This document shows positions 45,001-53,022 of a stretch of DNA of 64,000 nt, piece after piece. The first letter of the stretch is position 1. Each line of letters begins with the position of its first letter. The translations under genes were made by a program, and so were the position numbers. The stretch is from CAZYJR01 sp964647905 (GTDB lineage: Bacteria > Desulfobacterota > DSM-4660 > Desulfatiglandales > HGW-15). Under the pieces are notes generated by a model. The model was not told where the DNA came from. It made no database searches and saw only the letters and a list, made by a program, of their open reading frames with translations. The stretch is from positions 1-64,000 of the forward strand of contig CAZYJR010000017.1 of the NCBI GenBank assembly GCA_964647905.1. The letters are read 5' to 3'.

Positions 45001-45033
45001 CGCCAAAGTGGCGCTATTGGTGCCAAATTGGCA
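45001..45033. promoter_or_regulatory. Tandem 13-bp dyads, likely enhancer sites for the NtrC-type regulator
   Basis: CGCCAAAGTGGCG (45001-45013) and TGCCAAATTGGCA (45021-45033) are two inverted repeats whose starts are exactly 20 bp apart, about two helical turns. Eleven of 13 bases around the shared core GCCAAA-TGGC agree. A degenerate third copy (GGTCAAAATGGCG) lies at 44932-44944. They begin 3 bp after the stop of the NtrC-type gene and sit at typical enhancer distance from the -24/-12 element. This is a prediction by pattern. Confidence 0.5.
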
Positions 45034-45035
45034 GT

Positions 45036-46421
45036 TCAGTGGTATGCCTTGAGCCGCCTCTGCAGTGTGCGAAGGCCAATCCCCAAGAGCTCGGCGGCGC
45101 GTGTCCTGTTCCCCTCGGTAGCCTCGAGGACCTTGCGTATATGGCGCTTTTCCACCTCGGCCAGCGGAAGGAGCGGCTCGACCCAAGTGCCGCTGAGACC
45201 GGCCGAGGGTATTTCCTCCTCCAGGTGGGGCAGCGCGGATGCCGGTCCGAGCGTTTCCCCCCTCTCGGCGAGCACCGCGGAGGCTATGATGTTTTCCAAC
45301 TGGCGCACGTTTCCCGGGAAGGAGAACTCCACGAGGCGCTCGGCCAGCTCCGGAGAAATGCCGGTTATATTCTTGCCGCTCTTGGCCGCGTGCTTCTTGA
45401 GGAAGTGCTTGGCTATGGGCAGGATGTCGCGTCGTCTTTCCCTCAGCGGCGGTATATGGATGTGGCACACGTTCAGGCGGTAGTAGAGGTCGCTGCGGAA
45501 ACGCTCCCGTGACACCTCGTTCTGGATATTGCGATTGCTGGCCGCAATGATGCGCACATCCACCTTCTTGGATCTTGTGCTTCCCAGGCGGTAGAGTTCT
45601 CTTTCCTGGATCACCCTGAGTATGGCCCCCTGGAGGTCCTGGTCGAGCTCGGTTATCTCGTCCAGGAACAGGGTGCCGCCGTGCGCCTCCTCGAAGAAGC
45701 CCTTTTTGTCCGTTACCGCTCCTGTATAGGCCCCTTTGGAGTGGCCGAAAAGGTCGTTCTCGAACAGTGTCCTGCTGATGGCGGGCATGCTGACCGGCAG
45801 AAACGGCCCGTTGGACCTCGGGCTCAGGCGGTGTATGATCCGGGCGAGCATATCCTTGCCCACACCGGTCTCACCGGTTATCACCAGGTTGTAGTCGTTT
45901 GCGGCGTAGGTCTCGGCCTCGTGGAAGACCATGGCCATGGCCTCGTCCTCTGCAACCATTTCCTTGAAGGCCTCGGGCTTGTCCAGATCGGCGAACGATC
46001 GGCTCCCCTCGAGGAGCTCCACCTTGTGCAGCAGGTCATGCTTTTGGAGCGCATTGTTAACGGATATTACCAGCTTTTCCCTTTGGAGCGGCTTGACCAG
46101 ATAATCAAAGGCCCCGTATTTCATGGCCTCGACTGCCGTGGGCAGGTCGTCCACAGCGGTCACTATCAGGCACTCCACCTCTGGGAACTCCTGCTTCATT
46201 CCCCTCAGGAGCTCTATTCCCTGGATGTGGGGCAGGATCAGATCCAGAATGACCAGGTGGAATCTGTGCTCCCGGAGCAGCTCCATGGCCCGCCGGCCGT
46301 CCGATAGGAGCGCGGGCTCGGGGAGCCCCGCACTGACCAGGATGGCCCCTATGCTCAGGAGCAATCCCTGGTCGTCGTCCACCACAAGGATGGGCGTCTT
46401 GTTAAGGGGTACGGATTCCAT
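45036..46421 (-). CDS. NtrC-family sigma-54-dependent response regulator
   Basis: A 461-aa activator of three domains. The receiver (residues 8-125) has phospho-acceptor Asp60 in LVILDLILPH and Lys110. The AAA+ domain has Walker A GETGVGKD at 183-190, the sigma-54 contact loop GAYTGA at 230-235 (Tyr instead of the common Phe) and Walker B in TLFLDEITELD. A Fis-type helix-turn-helix ends the protein (GNRTRAAELLGIGLRTLQRR). It overlaps the histidine kinase gene by 20 bp, which marks them as a cognate pair. Confidence 0.93.
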   Translation of the reverse strand: MESVPLNKTPILVVDDDQGLLLSIGAILVSAGLPEPALLSDGRRAMELLREHRFHLVILDLILPHIQGIELLRGMKQEFPEVECLIVTAVDDLPTAVEAMKYGAFDYLVKPLQREKLVISVNNALQKHDLLHKVELLEGSRSFADLDKPEAFKEMVAEDEAMAMVFHEAETYAANDYNLVITGETGVGKDMLARIIHRLSPRSNGPFLPVSMPAISRTLFENDLFGHSKGAYTGAVTDKKGFFEEAHGGTLFLDEITELDQDLQGAILRVIQERELYRLGSTRSKKVDVRIIAASNRNIQNEVSRERFRSDLYYRLNVCHIHIPPLRERRRDILPIAKHFLKKHAAKSGKNITGISPELAERLVEFSFPGNVRQLENIIASAVLAERGETLGPASALPHLEEEIPSAGLSGTWVEPLLPLAEVEKRHIRKVLEATEGNRTRAAELLGIGLRTLQRRLKAYH

Positions 46422-47697
46422 CTTGCTCGTGCCGCCCGCCGCCGTCTCCCATGGGATCCTTGCCCCGGAAAGGCCTCGCGCGGCTGACGGATCGGTTCAC
46501 CGGAAAACGAACGTTGAAGGTGGTGCCTTGCCCGGGCCGGCTGTCGAAGGAAATATCCCCGCTGTGGGCCTTTACCAGGTTATAGGTGACCGAGAGCCCC
46601 AATCCGGTGCCTCCCTGGGCCTGCCGATCGGTTACGAACGGATCGAAGGCCCTCCCCGCGATACTCTCGGGCACCCCGTTTCCGTTGTCAGAGACCCCCA
46701 GGATTATCTTCCCGTCATTGAGCCCTGTTGATATGCGAACCCGGCCCTCCGGCCGTCCTTCAACCGCCTGGACCGCGTTTATCAAGAGATTCAAGGTTAT
46801 TTGCTCCAGGTTCTGGAGGTTCGCGTTCACCGGCGGGAGGTCCGGTGAGAGGTCCAGAACGAGGTTTACCCCGGATTTCCGGAGTGTTGTCTGCGTCAAG
46901 CGGACCGCGTTTTCCACTGCGGTGTTCAAGTCCACCGGGATCCTCTCCGCCGCATTGGAACGGCGGGAAAAGTTCTTCAGGTCGGTTACGATTCTGGCAA
47001 TACGGTTCGCGGCCATGTCCATGTTGGATAGGAGCTGCCTCATGTTCTCCTTGAGGAACTCGTAGGGAAGCCCCCCGTAGTTGCCCCCGGGGGCTCTGGC
47101 CTCGGCCTCGTCCAGCACCGGCTCCATGTCCTCCCAGACGCGCTGGAGCAGCGGGGTGTTAAAGATTATCTGGTTTATGGGGTTGTTGATTTCGTGCGCC
47201 ACCCCGGCCACGAGCACGCCCAAGGCGTCCATCTTCTGCGCTTGGAGGAGTTGTTCCTGGCTCCTGCCCAAGGCCTCCTGGGCTTCCACCCGGTCTGTTA
47301 CGTCCTGGAGCACGAGGACAAGCCCCGAGACCGAACCGCCTTGATCAGAGACCGGCATCAGGCTCCAGTCCCAGTAGCTCGAGGCGCCGGTCGATCCGGG
47401 ACGCGGCTCGGAGCGCCTGGCCGCGGCGAACAAGGGCTTCCCGGTCTCCATGACCCGCCGGATTATGCCTTCGTTTTCCGGGTCTTGATGCAGCTCGAAG
47501 TAGCTCCTCCCTGCCAGCTCCTCGGGCCGCATGTTGTGCATCTCGGCATACGATCGGTTGACTCGGACATAGCCCAGGTTCCGGTCCAGATAGGCGATCT
47601 TCAAATGCCCACTGTCGAGAATCGCCTCCAGGATCCCCCTGGTGTCCAGTGCGGCGTCTTCGGGCGGGCGGCTGAAGGCTAAATCTCGAACCGGCAT
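46402..47697 (-). CDS. PAS-domain sensor histidine kinase
   Basis: A soluble 431-aa kinase (no membrane helix). Residues about 25-140 form a PAS domain. The phospho-acceptor is His168 in VAGVAHEINNPINQ, and the ATPase domain carries ITLNLLINAVQAV (N box), DNGNGVPE (G1) and GGTGLGLSVTY (G2). It should sense a cytosolic signal and phosphorylate the NtrC-type regulator encoded just downstream. The start is uncertain: ATG at 47697 is used here, while a GTG at 47775 would add 26 residues. Confidence 0.88.
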   Translation of the reverse strand: MPVRDLAFSRPPEDAALDTRGILEAILDSGHLKIAYLDRNLGYVRVNRSYAEMHNMRPEELAGRSYFELHQDPENEGIIRRVMETGKPLFAAARRSEPRPGSTGASSYWDWSLMPVSDQGGSVSGLVLVLQDVTDRVEAQEALGRSQEQLLQAQKMDALGVLVAGVAHEINNPINQIIFNTPLLQRVWEDMEPVLDEAEARAPGGNYGGLPYEFLKENMRQLLSNMDMAANRIARIVTDLKNFSRRSNAAERIPVDLNTAVENAVRLTQTTLRKSGVNLVLDLSPDLPPVNANLQNLEQITLNLLINAVQAVEGRPEGRVRISTGLNDGKIILGVSDNGNGVPESIAGRAFDPFVTDRQAQGGTGLGLSVTYNLVKAHSGDISFDSRPGQGTTFNVRFPVNRSVSRARPFRGKDPMGDGGGRHEQDGIRTP

Positions 47698-47873
47698 GTC
47701 TTCTGCTCTCTCTCGCAAAGTACCTGTATGAAAACCAATAAACAGGAGGATACGGAATGCCTTGTCAAAACTCACATATCTTCGCTCGAGGCGAAGCGGA
47801 GATCAAATAATGTACAGTATTTAACATAGGAAGTGTCCGATGTCCATAACAATTTGGTCGGACGCCTCCGCCC

Positions 47874-49076
47874 TCATACCATGACCGGGGCGTCCGGGAA
47901 GCGGTTCAACCGTTCCATGCCCTCCGGGCGGACAACAAAGTTGTTCTCAACGCCCACCACTCCTCTCCCCGGGAAGACGACCTTGGGCTCCAAGGCCACC
48001 ACCATGCCCTCCTTGAGGACAAAGGACCCCCGGTCGCTTATGACCGGCCACTCGTCCAGCTCGAGCCCCACGCCGTGCCCGAGAAAGGACACGGGTTCCG
48101 GATACCCCATGAAGCCGGATTCCAGTCCGGCCTCACGGGCCATACGGATGGCAAGGGCGTAGAGCTCGGCCGCCGGGGTCCCCGGACTGCCTGCGGCCGC
48201 CACGGCGTCTTGGATCTCCCGCATGACCCCGCATGCCCGGGTCAACTCCTCAGGGAGCTTTCCCAGGGAGAAGACCCGTGCCTGGTCCGCTGTGTACCCG
48301 GCCGAGGCGGCGGTATAGTCCACCATGACCGGCTCGTTGGGCCTGATCCGACCCCAGCCCGCCCCCTGGCTGAACCATGGACCCAGGCCCGGCCCTGCGG
48401 TGGGGCCGAATGTCCCGCCCGGAACGGCTCCGCTCTTGCCGGTCAATATGTGCCCGTAGGTGGCCTCCGCGTTGAAAGCCCGGGTCCTGGTCAACCCCGG
48501 GTGGCCGTTTTCCCTGTAAAAGCCCTCGGCCCTGAGGGCCAGCTCGGTTTCGTTTTTCGACTCCAGCAGAAACTCCGGGATTCGCTCAAGCAGTCGATCT
48601 CCCAGCTCCGCCGCCTCCCTGATCCTGGAGATCTCGTAGGGCGTCTTTACCATCCTGACCCTGCGGATGAGCCCGGAGACATCCACCGGCCTCGCTTTTG
48701 GAAAGAGCTTCAGGTACTGGAGATACAGGGCCGCCGGAATTACGTCCAATTCCAGGCCCAGCCGTTCGGGGTCCCGCCCCAGGGCCTCCCGGACCAGACC
48801 CGGCACCGCTGAGAGGCCGGTCAGGGGCACCGGCTCATCCAGGGGGGAGTCGGCCGCGGCCCTCTGCATGCTCTTTTTCACCATCAATAGCGGAGGCCCG
48901 GAGGCCGGGATCCACAAATGCGCGTCCTGATCCGTGCCGCTGAAGTAGTAGAGGTCCGCCTTTTGGACCACCAGGGCCCCGCACACCCCCTGTTTTTCCA
49001 GGAGCGCCCGGAGCCTCCCGATCCTGCCCAGTATCTCCTCCCCGGTAAGCGGCTCAACCATGGCCTCTCCGCTCAT
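47874..49076 (-). CDS. M24 family metallopeptidase (Xaa-Pro peptidase-like)
   Basis: A 400-aa pita-bread peptidase with a creatinase N-terminal domain (about 1-150) and a catalytic domain. Dinuclear metal ligands are present: Asp in VMVDYTA, Asp in TADQARVF, His in FLGHGVGLELDEWP, Glu in VALEPKVVF and Glu in VGVENNFVV. It probably removes N-terminal residues before proline. GGAGGGGG lies next to the ATG at 49076; a longer frame upstream is rejected. Confidence 0.9.
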   Translation of the reverse strand: MSGEAMVEPLTGEEILGRIGRLRALLEKQGVCGALVVQKADLYYFSGTDQDAHLWIPASGPPLLMVKKSMQRAAADSPLDEPVPLTGLSAVPGLVREALGRDPERLGLELDVIPAALYLQYLKLFPKARPVDVSGLIRRVRMVKTPYEISRIREAAELGDRLLERIPEFLLESKNETELALRAEGFYRENGHPGLTRTRAFNAEATYGHILTGKSGAVPGGTFGPTAGPGLGPWFSQGAGWGRIRPNEPVMVDYTAASAGYTADQARVFSLGKLPEELTRACGVMREIQDAVAAAGSPGTPAAELYALAIRMAREAGLESGFMGYPEPVSFLGHGVGLELDEWPVISDRGSFVLKEGMVVALEPKVVFPGRGVVGVENNFVVRPEGMERLNRFPDAPVMV

Positions 49077-49211
49077 CCCCCTCCTATTCCACCTCCTGCT
49101 GTTGCGCCCGGCAAACACCTTGACTTCGATTCCCGGAAATTCCAAGGTATGTCATAGATGATCCCCGTGTGCGGCTTCAGTTCAAAAACATGGAAAAAGG
49201 GACTCTGCATA

Positions 49212-50123
49212 ATGGAAGATCTGAAACCGAAAATCAGACGGCTGGCCGAGGAACGCAACGCGATAATCCTAGCCCACAACTACCAAGTGCCCGAGGTCCA
49301 GGAGACGGCGGACATTTGCGCCGACTCCCTGGAGCTCTCCATGCAGGCCTCCCGGACCGATGCGGATGTCATCGTATTCTGCGGGGTCCGCTTCATGGCG
49401 GAGACCGCGTCCATACTCTCTCCGGAAAAGACCGTCCTGCTCCCGGCCGAGGGAGCGGGTTGTCCAATGGCTGACATGATCTCAGCCGAGGACGTGAGGG
49501 CTCGGAGGGCCGCTTCCCCGGGCGTGTTTGTGCTAAGCTATGTCAATACCACCGCCGAGGTCAAGGCCGAAAGCGACATCTGTTGCACATCGGCAAACGC
49601 AGTGGCCGTGGGGATGAGCGTGGACCCGGAGCTGAGGATCTTCATGACTCCGGACCGCAACCTGGCCCGGTACACCATAAGAAAGACCGGCAGGGACATG
49701 GACTACTGGGACGGCTACTGTATCGTGCACGACAGGTTGAGGGCGGAAAGGGTGAGGGAGGTCAAGGCCGCACACCCCGGGGCCTTGTTCGTGGCCCACC
49801 CCGAGTGCCGTCCCGAGGTCCTGGAACTCGCCGATGCGGTCAAGAGCACATCGGGAATGCTGGCCTTCGCCAGGGAGACGGATCACCGGGAGTTCATCAT
49901 CGGTACGGAGACGGGCCTGCTCCATCCCCTGGGCAAGGCTAACCCGGACAAGGTCTTCATCCCGGTCGACCCGGCCATGGTCTGCAGGAACATGAAGAAG
50001 ACCGGCCTGCCCCAGGTCCTCAGGGCCCTCGAGTCCATGACGCCCGAGGTCAAGGTCCCGGAGGAGATCAGGATCAGGGCCAAGGACGCGGTCGACCGCA
50101 TGCTCGCCGTGCCCAAAGACTGA
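49212..50123 (+). CDS. nadA: Quinolinate synthase A
   Basis: A 303-aa enzyme that condenses iminoaspartate with dihydroxyacetone phosphate to quinolinate in NAD synthesis. Motifs are AIILAHNYQVPEVQE, then VIVFCGVRFMAETASIL, GCPMADMI, CCTSANAV and HPECRPEV. Three cysteines from these and from the C-terminal region (AMVCRNMKKT) bind the [4Fe-4S] cluster used in catalysis. NadB and NadC are not in the window. The ATG at 49212 fits the family N-terminus. Confidence 0.94.
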   Translation: MEDLKPKIRRLAEERNAIILAHNYQVPEVQETADICADSLELSMQASRTDADVIVFCGVRFMAETASILSPEKTVLLPAEGAGCPMADMISAEDVRARRAASPGVFVLSYVNTTAEVKAESDICCTSANAVAVGMSVDPELRIFMTPDRNLARYTIRKTGRDMDYWDGYCIVHDRLRAERVREVKAAHPGALFVAHPECRPEVLELADAVKSTSGMLAFARETDHREFIIGTETGLLHPLGKANPDKVFIPVDPAMVCRNMKKTGLPQVLRALESMTPEVKVPEEIRIRAKDAVDRMLAVPKD

Positions 50124-50131
50124 TGAGATCG

Positions 50132-50146
50132 GGGGTCGGGTATTAA
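50132..50146. repeat. Partial copy of the GGGGTCGGGT palindrome foot
   Basis: GGGGTCGGGTATTAA differs by one base from the outer 15 bases of each arm of the 29-bp inverted repeat at 34602-34662. It lies in the 19-bp gap between the convergent nadA and trmJ genes and includes the trmJ stop codon. The second arm is absent. Confidence 0.45.
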
Positions 50147-50898
50147 GGCTTGGGGTCACGACTTCTTTCGGCGTACCAGTCGATCTGCCTGCACACCCCG
50201 CGGATTATGCGCACATCCCTGGCCCTGAGCGGGACCCTGGAGAGGAACCTCCGGATGTTCGTCATCCAGTGCTCGGGATTCTGGGGGTCCAGGAACCCGA
50301 TCTTCTGTAGCACTTCCCTCATGTGCTCGTACATCCCCTCCAGCTCGAACCGGTCGGCCAGCCTGGGCTCGGCCGGGACCGAAGGCCCGCGGCTCGCCAG
50401 GAAGATCTCGTAGCAAAAGACCATAACCGCCTGGGCCAGGTTGAGGGAGGAAAACCCGGCGTTGGGTATGGTGGCTATGGTGTGGCAATAGCGGAGATGG
50501 TAATTGGAAAGCCCCCTGTCCTCCGGCCCGAACAGGATGGCGGCCAGGTTCTCTTGGGCTATTGGGGCGAGCTCCCCTGCCAGGGCCCGCGGCTCGGTCA
50601 TGGCCGGCCTGTGAGACCCGAGCCGCGCGGTGGTCCCGACCACGTACTCGTAAGGGCCGACGGCCTCGAGTAGATCCCGGTGGACCTCCATTCCCTCGAT
50701 CACATCAATGGAGGTGCCCGTGGCGGTCTTGAGGATGCGGGATAAATCGCAGTTCTTGGGATTGACCAGGGCGAGCCTGTTGATCCCCATGTTGTGCATG
50801 GCCCTGGCCGCGGACCCTATGTTCTCCGGGATCTGGGGTTCCACCAGGACGATGCCTATGTTCTCCGGCCTCAAACGGCCCGCTTCCCGCCGCTGCAC
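50143..50898 (-). CDS. trmJ: TrmJ-type tRNA/rRNA 2'-O-methyltransferase (GTG start)
   Basis: A 251-aa SPOUT methyltransferase. SpoU motifs are PENIGSAARAMHNMG, LFGPEDRGLSN and SLNLAQAVMVFCYE, and the C-terminal domain includes FLDPQNPEHWMTNIRRFLSR. This matches TrmH group 1 (TrmJ), which methylates ribose 32 of tRNA. The GTG at 50898 is seven bases after GGAGGAGG and gives MQRREAGRL; a GTG 11 codons upstream lacks such a site. Confidence 0.88.
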   Translation of the reverse strand: MQRREAGRLRPENIGIVLVEPQIPENIGSAARAMHNMGINRLALVNPKNCDLSRILKTATGTSIDVIEGMEVHRDLLEAVGPYEYVVGTTARLGSHRPAMTEPRALAGELAPIAQENLAAILFGPEDRGLSNYHLRYCHTIATIPNAGFSSLNLAQAVMVFCYEIFLASRGPSVPAEPRLADRFELEGMYEHMREVLQKIGFLDPQNPEHWMTNIRRFLSRVPLRARDVRIIRGVCRQIDWYAERSRDPKP

Positions 50899-50989
50899 GC
50901 CCGACCTCCTCCATACTCGCTCGTGCCCCACTGACTATAAGCCATCCCGGCCCGTCCATCAAGGCGTGCTCTCGCAGAGACTTCACGTC

Positions 50990-51018
50990 TTGATATCAGA
51001 CCCGGCTCCCCCTATACT
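50990..51018 (+). promoter_or_regulatory. Sigma-70 promoter upstream of the broken acyl-CoA dehydrogenase gene
   Basis: TTGATA and TATACT are 17 bp apart, each with five of six consensus bases; it is one of the two best promoter matches seen in the window. The predicted start site is near 51025, 37 nt before the ATG at 51062. Confidence 0.58.
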
Positions 51019-51061
51019 GCCCGAGACCTTCGGGTACATCAGCCGGAACAGGGCGGTGAGA

Positions 51062-51836
51062 ATGGATTTTGATCTTTCAAAGGAACAGCAGGATATCAAG
51101 ACCGCGGCCAGGGAGTTCGCCGAGATCGCCAGGGAGTGCGACAGGGAGGAGAGGTATCCCACGGAGCTGGTCAAGAAGGCGGCCGAGCTGGGATTCATAG
51201 GTATAAACCTGCCCGAGGAATACGGCGGGAGCGGATACGGGTACCTGGAGAAGTGCCTGGTAACCGAGGGGTTCTGGAGGGTGGATCCGGGCCTCTGACA
51301 CAGCGGAGCTCCATTTCAATGACGTGCGCGTGCCGGTGGAAAACCTGGTGGGCGAGGAAGGCAAGGGCTTTTATCAGTTCATGGAGTTTTTCAATCGGAC
51401 CAGGATCCACGTGGGCGCCGAAGGGGTGGGAATCGCCCAAGGGGCCATGGAAAGGGCGATTGATCACGCAGGGAAGAGGGAGCAGTTCGGCCGCACCCTG
51501 GGGTCATTTCAAGCCGTACAGTTCAAGATAGCCGAGATGGCCACGCGCATCCGGGCGTCAAGGAACCTGGTCTTCGAGGCGGCCTGCAGGGCCGACAAGG
51601 GAAGGCCTGACCACAAGCTTACCGCCATGGCCAAGTGGTTCGCCGGGGAGACCGCTGTCAGGGCCGCCGACGAGGCCCTTCAGATTCACGGCGGCTACGG
51701 TTACATGGGAGACTACGACATCGAGCGGTTCTACCGGGACGCCAAGATCATCGAGATCTACGAGGGGACAAAGGAGATCGAGAAGCTGATCATCTCCCGC
51801 GCCCTCCTGCCCGGGGGCAAGTCCACACCCGGATAG
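51062..51836 (+). pseudogene. Acyl-CoA dehydrogenase with internal deletion and frame change
   Basis: Frame 1 (51062-51298, 78 codons) encodes the N-terminal helical domain: MDFDLSKEQQDIKTAAREFA to EEYGGSGYG and EGFWRVDPGL, then a stop. Frame 2 continues from about 51294 with SDTAELHFNDVRVPVENLVG and runs to 51836 through the complete C-terminal domain (REQFGRTLGSFQAVQFKIAE, ALQIHGGYGYMGDYDIERFY, IYEGTKEIEKLIISRALL). Intact enzymes have about 380 residues; here the middle beta-barrel domain, which binds FAD and acyl-CoA, is missing (about 130-150 codons) and the frame shifts at the junction. The protein would be inactive. The promoter is intact, so loss may be recent, or the gap may be an assembly error. 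Confidence 0.8.
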
Positions 51837-51873
51837 CTGAGGCCGGGTCCGAGTCTTCGTTCGGGGCGTTATC

Positions 51874-52935
51874 ATGAGATTTCTGGCGATAGACGTTGGT
51901 GCAGGCACAATGGACCTCCTCTTCCATGATAAGGAGGGGGGAATCCACTACAAGGCAGTGGTGAAGTCCCCGGTACGGTATCTGGCCGAGCAGGCCGAGT
52001 CCCTGGAGGGAGACCTGCTGATCGACGGCTGCGAGATGGGCGGCGGGCCGGTCACCGAGGTCTTGAGGCGCAGGGCCCGGGAGCGCAAGGTGGTGATGTC
52101 CGCCCGGGCGGCTCTCACATTGAACCACGACATGGAAAAAGTCCGATCCTGGGGCATCAGGGTTGTGGAGGAGCAGGAGGCCAGGGTCTTGATGGACGAG
52201 AACGAGGACCGCTCAGGCCGGCTCACCCTGATGGACGTGGACCCGGACAGGATAAGATCCATAGTGGAAGGCTTCGGTGTGCCTTTCGCCTTTGACGCGG
52301 TCGGTGTATGCGCCCAGGACCATGGAGCGCCCCCTGCCGGAATGAGCCACCTGGATTATCGGCACAAGCTCTTCAAGGATGCGCTGGACAAAGACCCTTT
52401 CCCGCATTCGCTCGCTTACGCCATGGACGAGATCCCGCCCACCTTGGGCAGACTGCGGGCCCTGGCACGCAGCGCAAGCCTGCTTCCCACTGGTGAGGTT
52501 TGGGTGATGGACAGCGGCATGGCCGCGGTTTGCGGGGCCTCCGCCGATCCGGAGGCAGAGGGCCGGAAGAGGATCATAGCCCTGGATGTGGCCACCTCCC
52601 ACACCCTGGTCGCCGCCCTCGAAGAGGGCCGGATAGCGGGCCTGGTGGAGTACCACACCAGGGATGTCACCAGGGAGCGCCTGGAGGAGATAATCGTCGC
52701 CCTGGCCGATGGAGAGATCGACCACGCCCGGGTCCTCAGTGAAGGAGGCCACGGGGCCTATCTGCGGAAGGCGTTGGGATACCGCTCGGTGGAAACCATT
52801 CTGGCCACCGGCCCCAAGAGGGGCCTGCTCGAGGGATCCCGCCTCCCGATCCTGCGGGGGGCTCCGCTCGGAGACAACATGATGACGGGGACCTGGGGGC
52901 TCCTGCAGGCCGTTCGGCGGCGCAAGGGAGGATAG
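51874..52935 (+). CDS. DUF1786 family protein (ASKHA-like fold)
   Basis: A 353-aa cytosolic protein resembling DUF1786, a family found in archaea and anaerobic bacteria and loosely labelled as putative pyruvate formate-lyase activating enzymes. There is no CX3CX2C cluster motif, so a radical SAM role is unsupported. The start FLAIDVGAGTMDLLFHD resembles the phosphate-1 loop of actin/hexokinase-fold ATPases, and IIALDVATSHTLVAAL a second one. The function is unknown. It begins 37 bp after the broken acyl-CoA dehydrogenase and is convergent with wecB. Confidence 0.7.
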   Translation: MRFLAIDVGAGTMDLLFHDKEGGIHYKAVVKSPVRYLAEQAESLEGDLLIDGCEMGGGPVTEVLRRRARERKVVMSARAALTLNHDMEKVRSWGIRVVEEQEARVLMDENEDRSGRLTLMDVDPDRIRSIVEGFGVPFAFDAVGVCAQDHGAPPAGMSHLDYRHKLFKDALDKDPFPHSLAYAMDEIPPTLGRLRALARSASLLPTGEVWVMDSGMAAVCGASADPEAEGRKRIIALDVATSHTLVAALEEGRIAGLVEYHTRDVTRERLEEIIVALADGEIDHARVLSEGGHGAYLRKALGYRSVETILATGPKRGLLEGSRLPILRGAPLGDNMMTGTWGLLQAVRRRKGG

Positions 52936-53022
52936 ACGTGCCCGAGCTTCCCTAGACCTTTATCATCCTCCGCCGGGGCAAGGATCAAGAGTGTCCAAAG
53001 TGCGGGAGTCCCTTCGGCTCGT

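Noticed and set aside
45017..45032. Second sigma-54 promoter (TGGCAC-N5-GCGCC) on the minus strand
   Set aside because: The -12 part lacks TTGC, and the match is explained by the dyad. The element at 44815-44830 fits far better and has proper distance to the gene.
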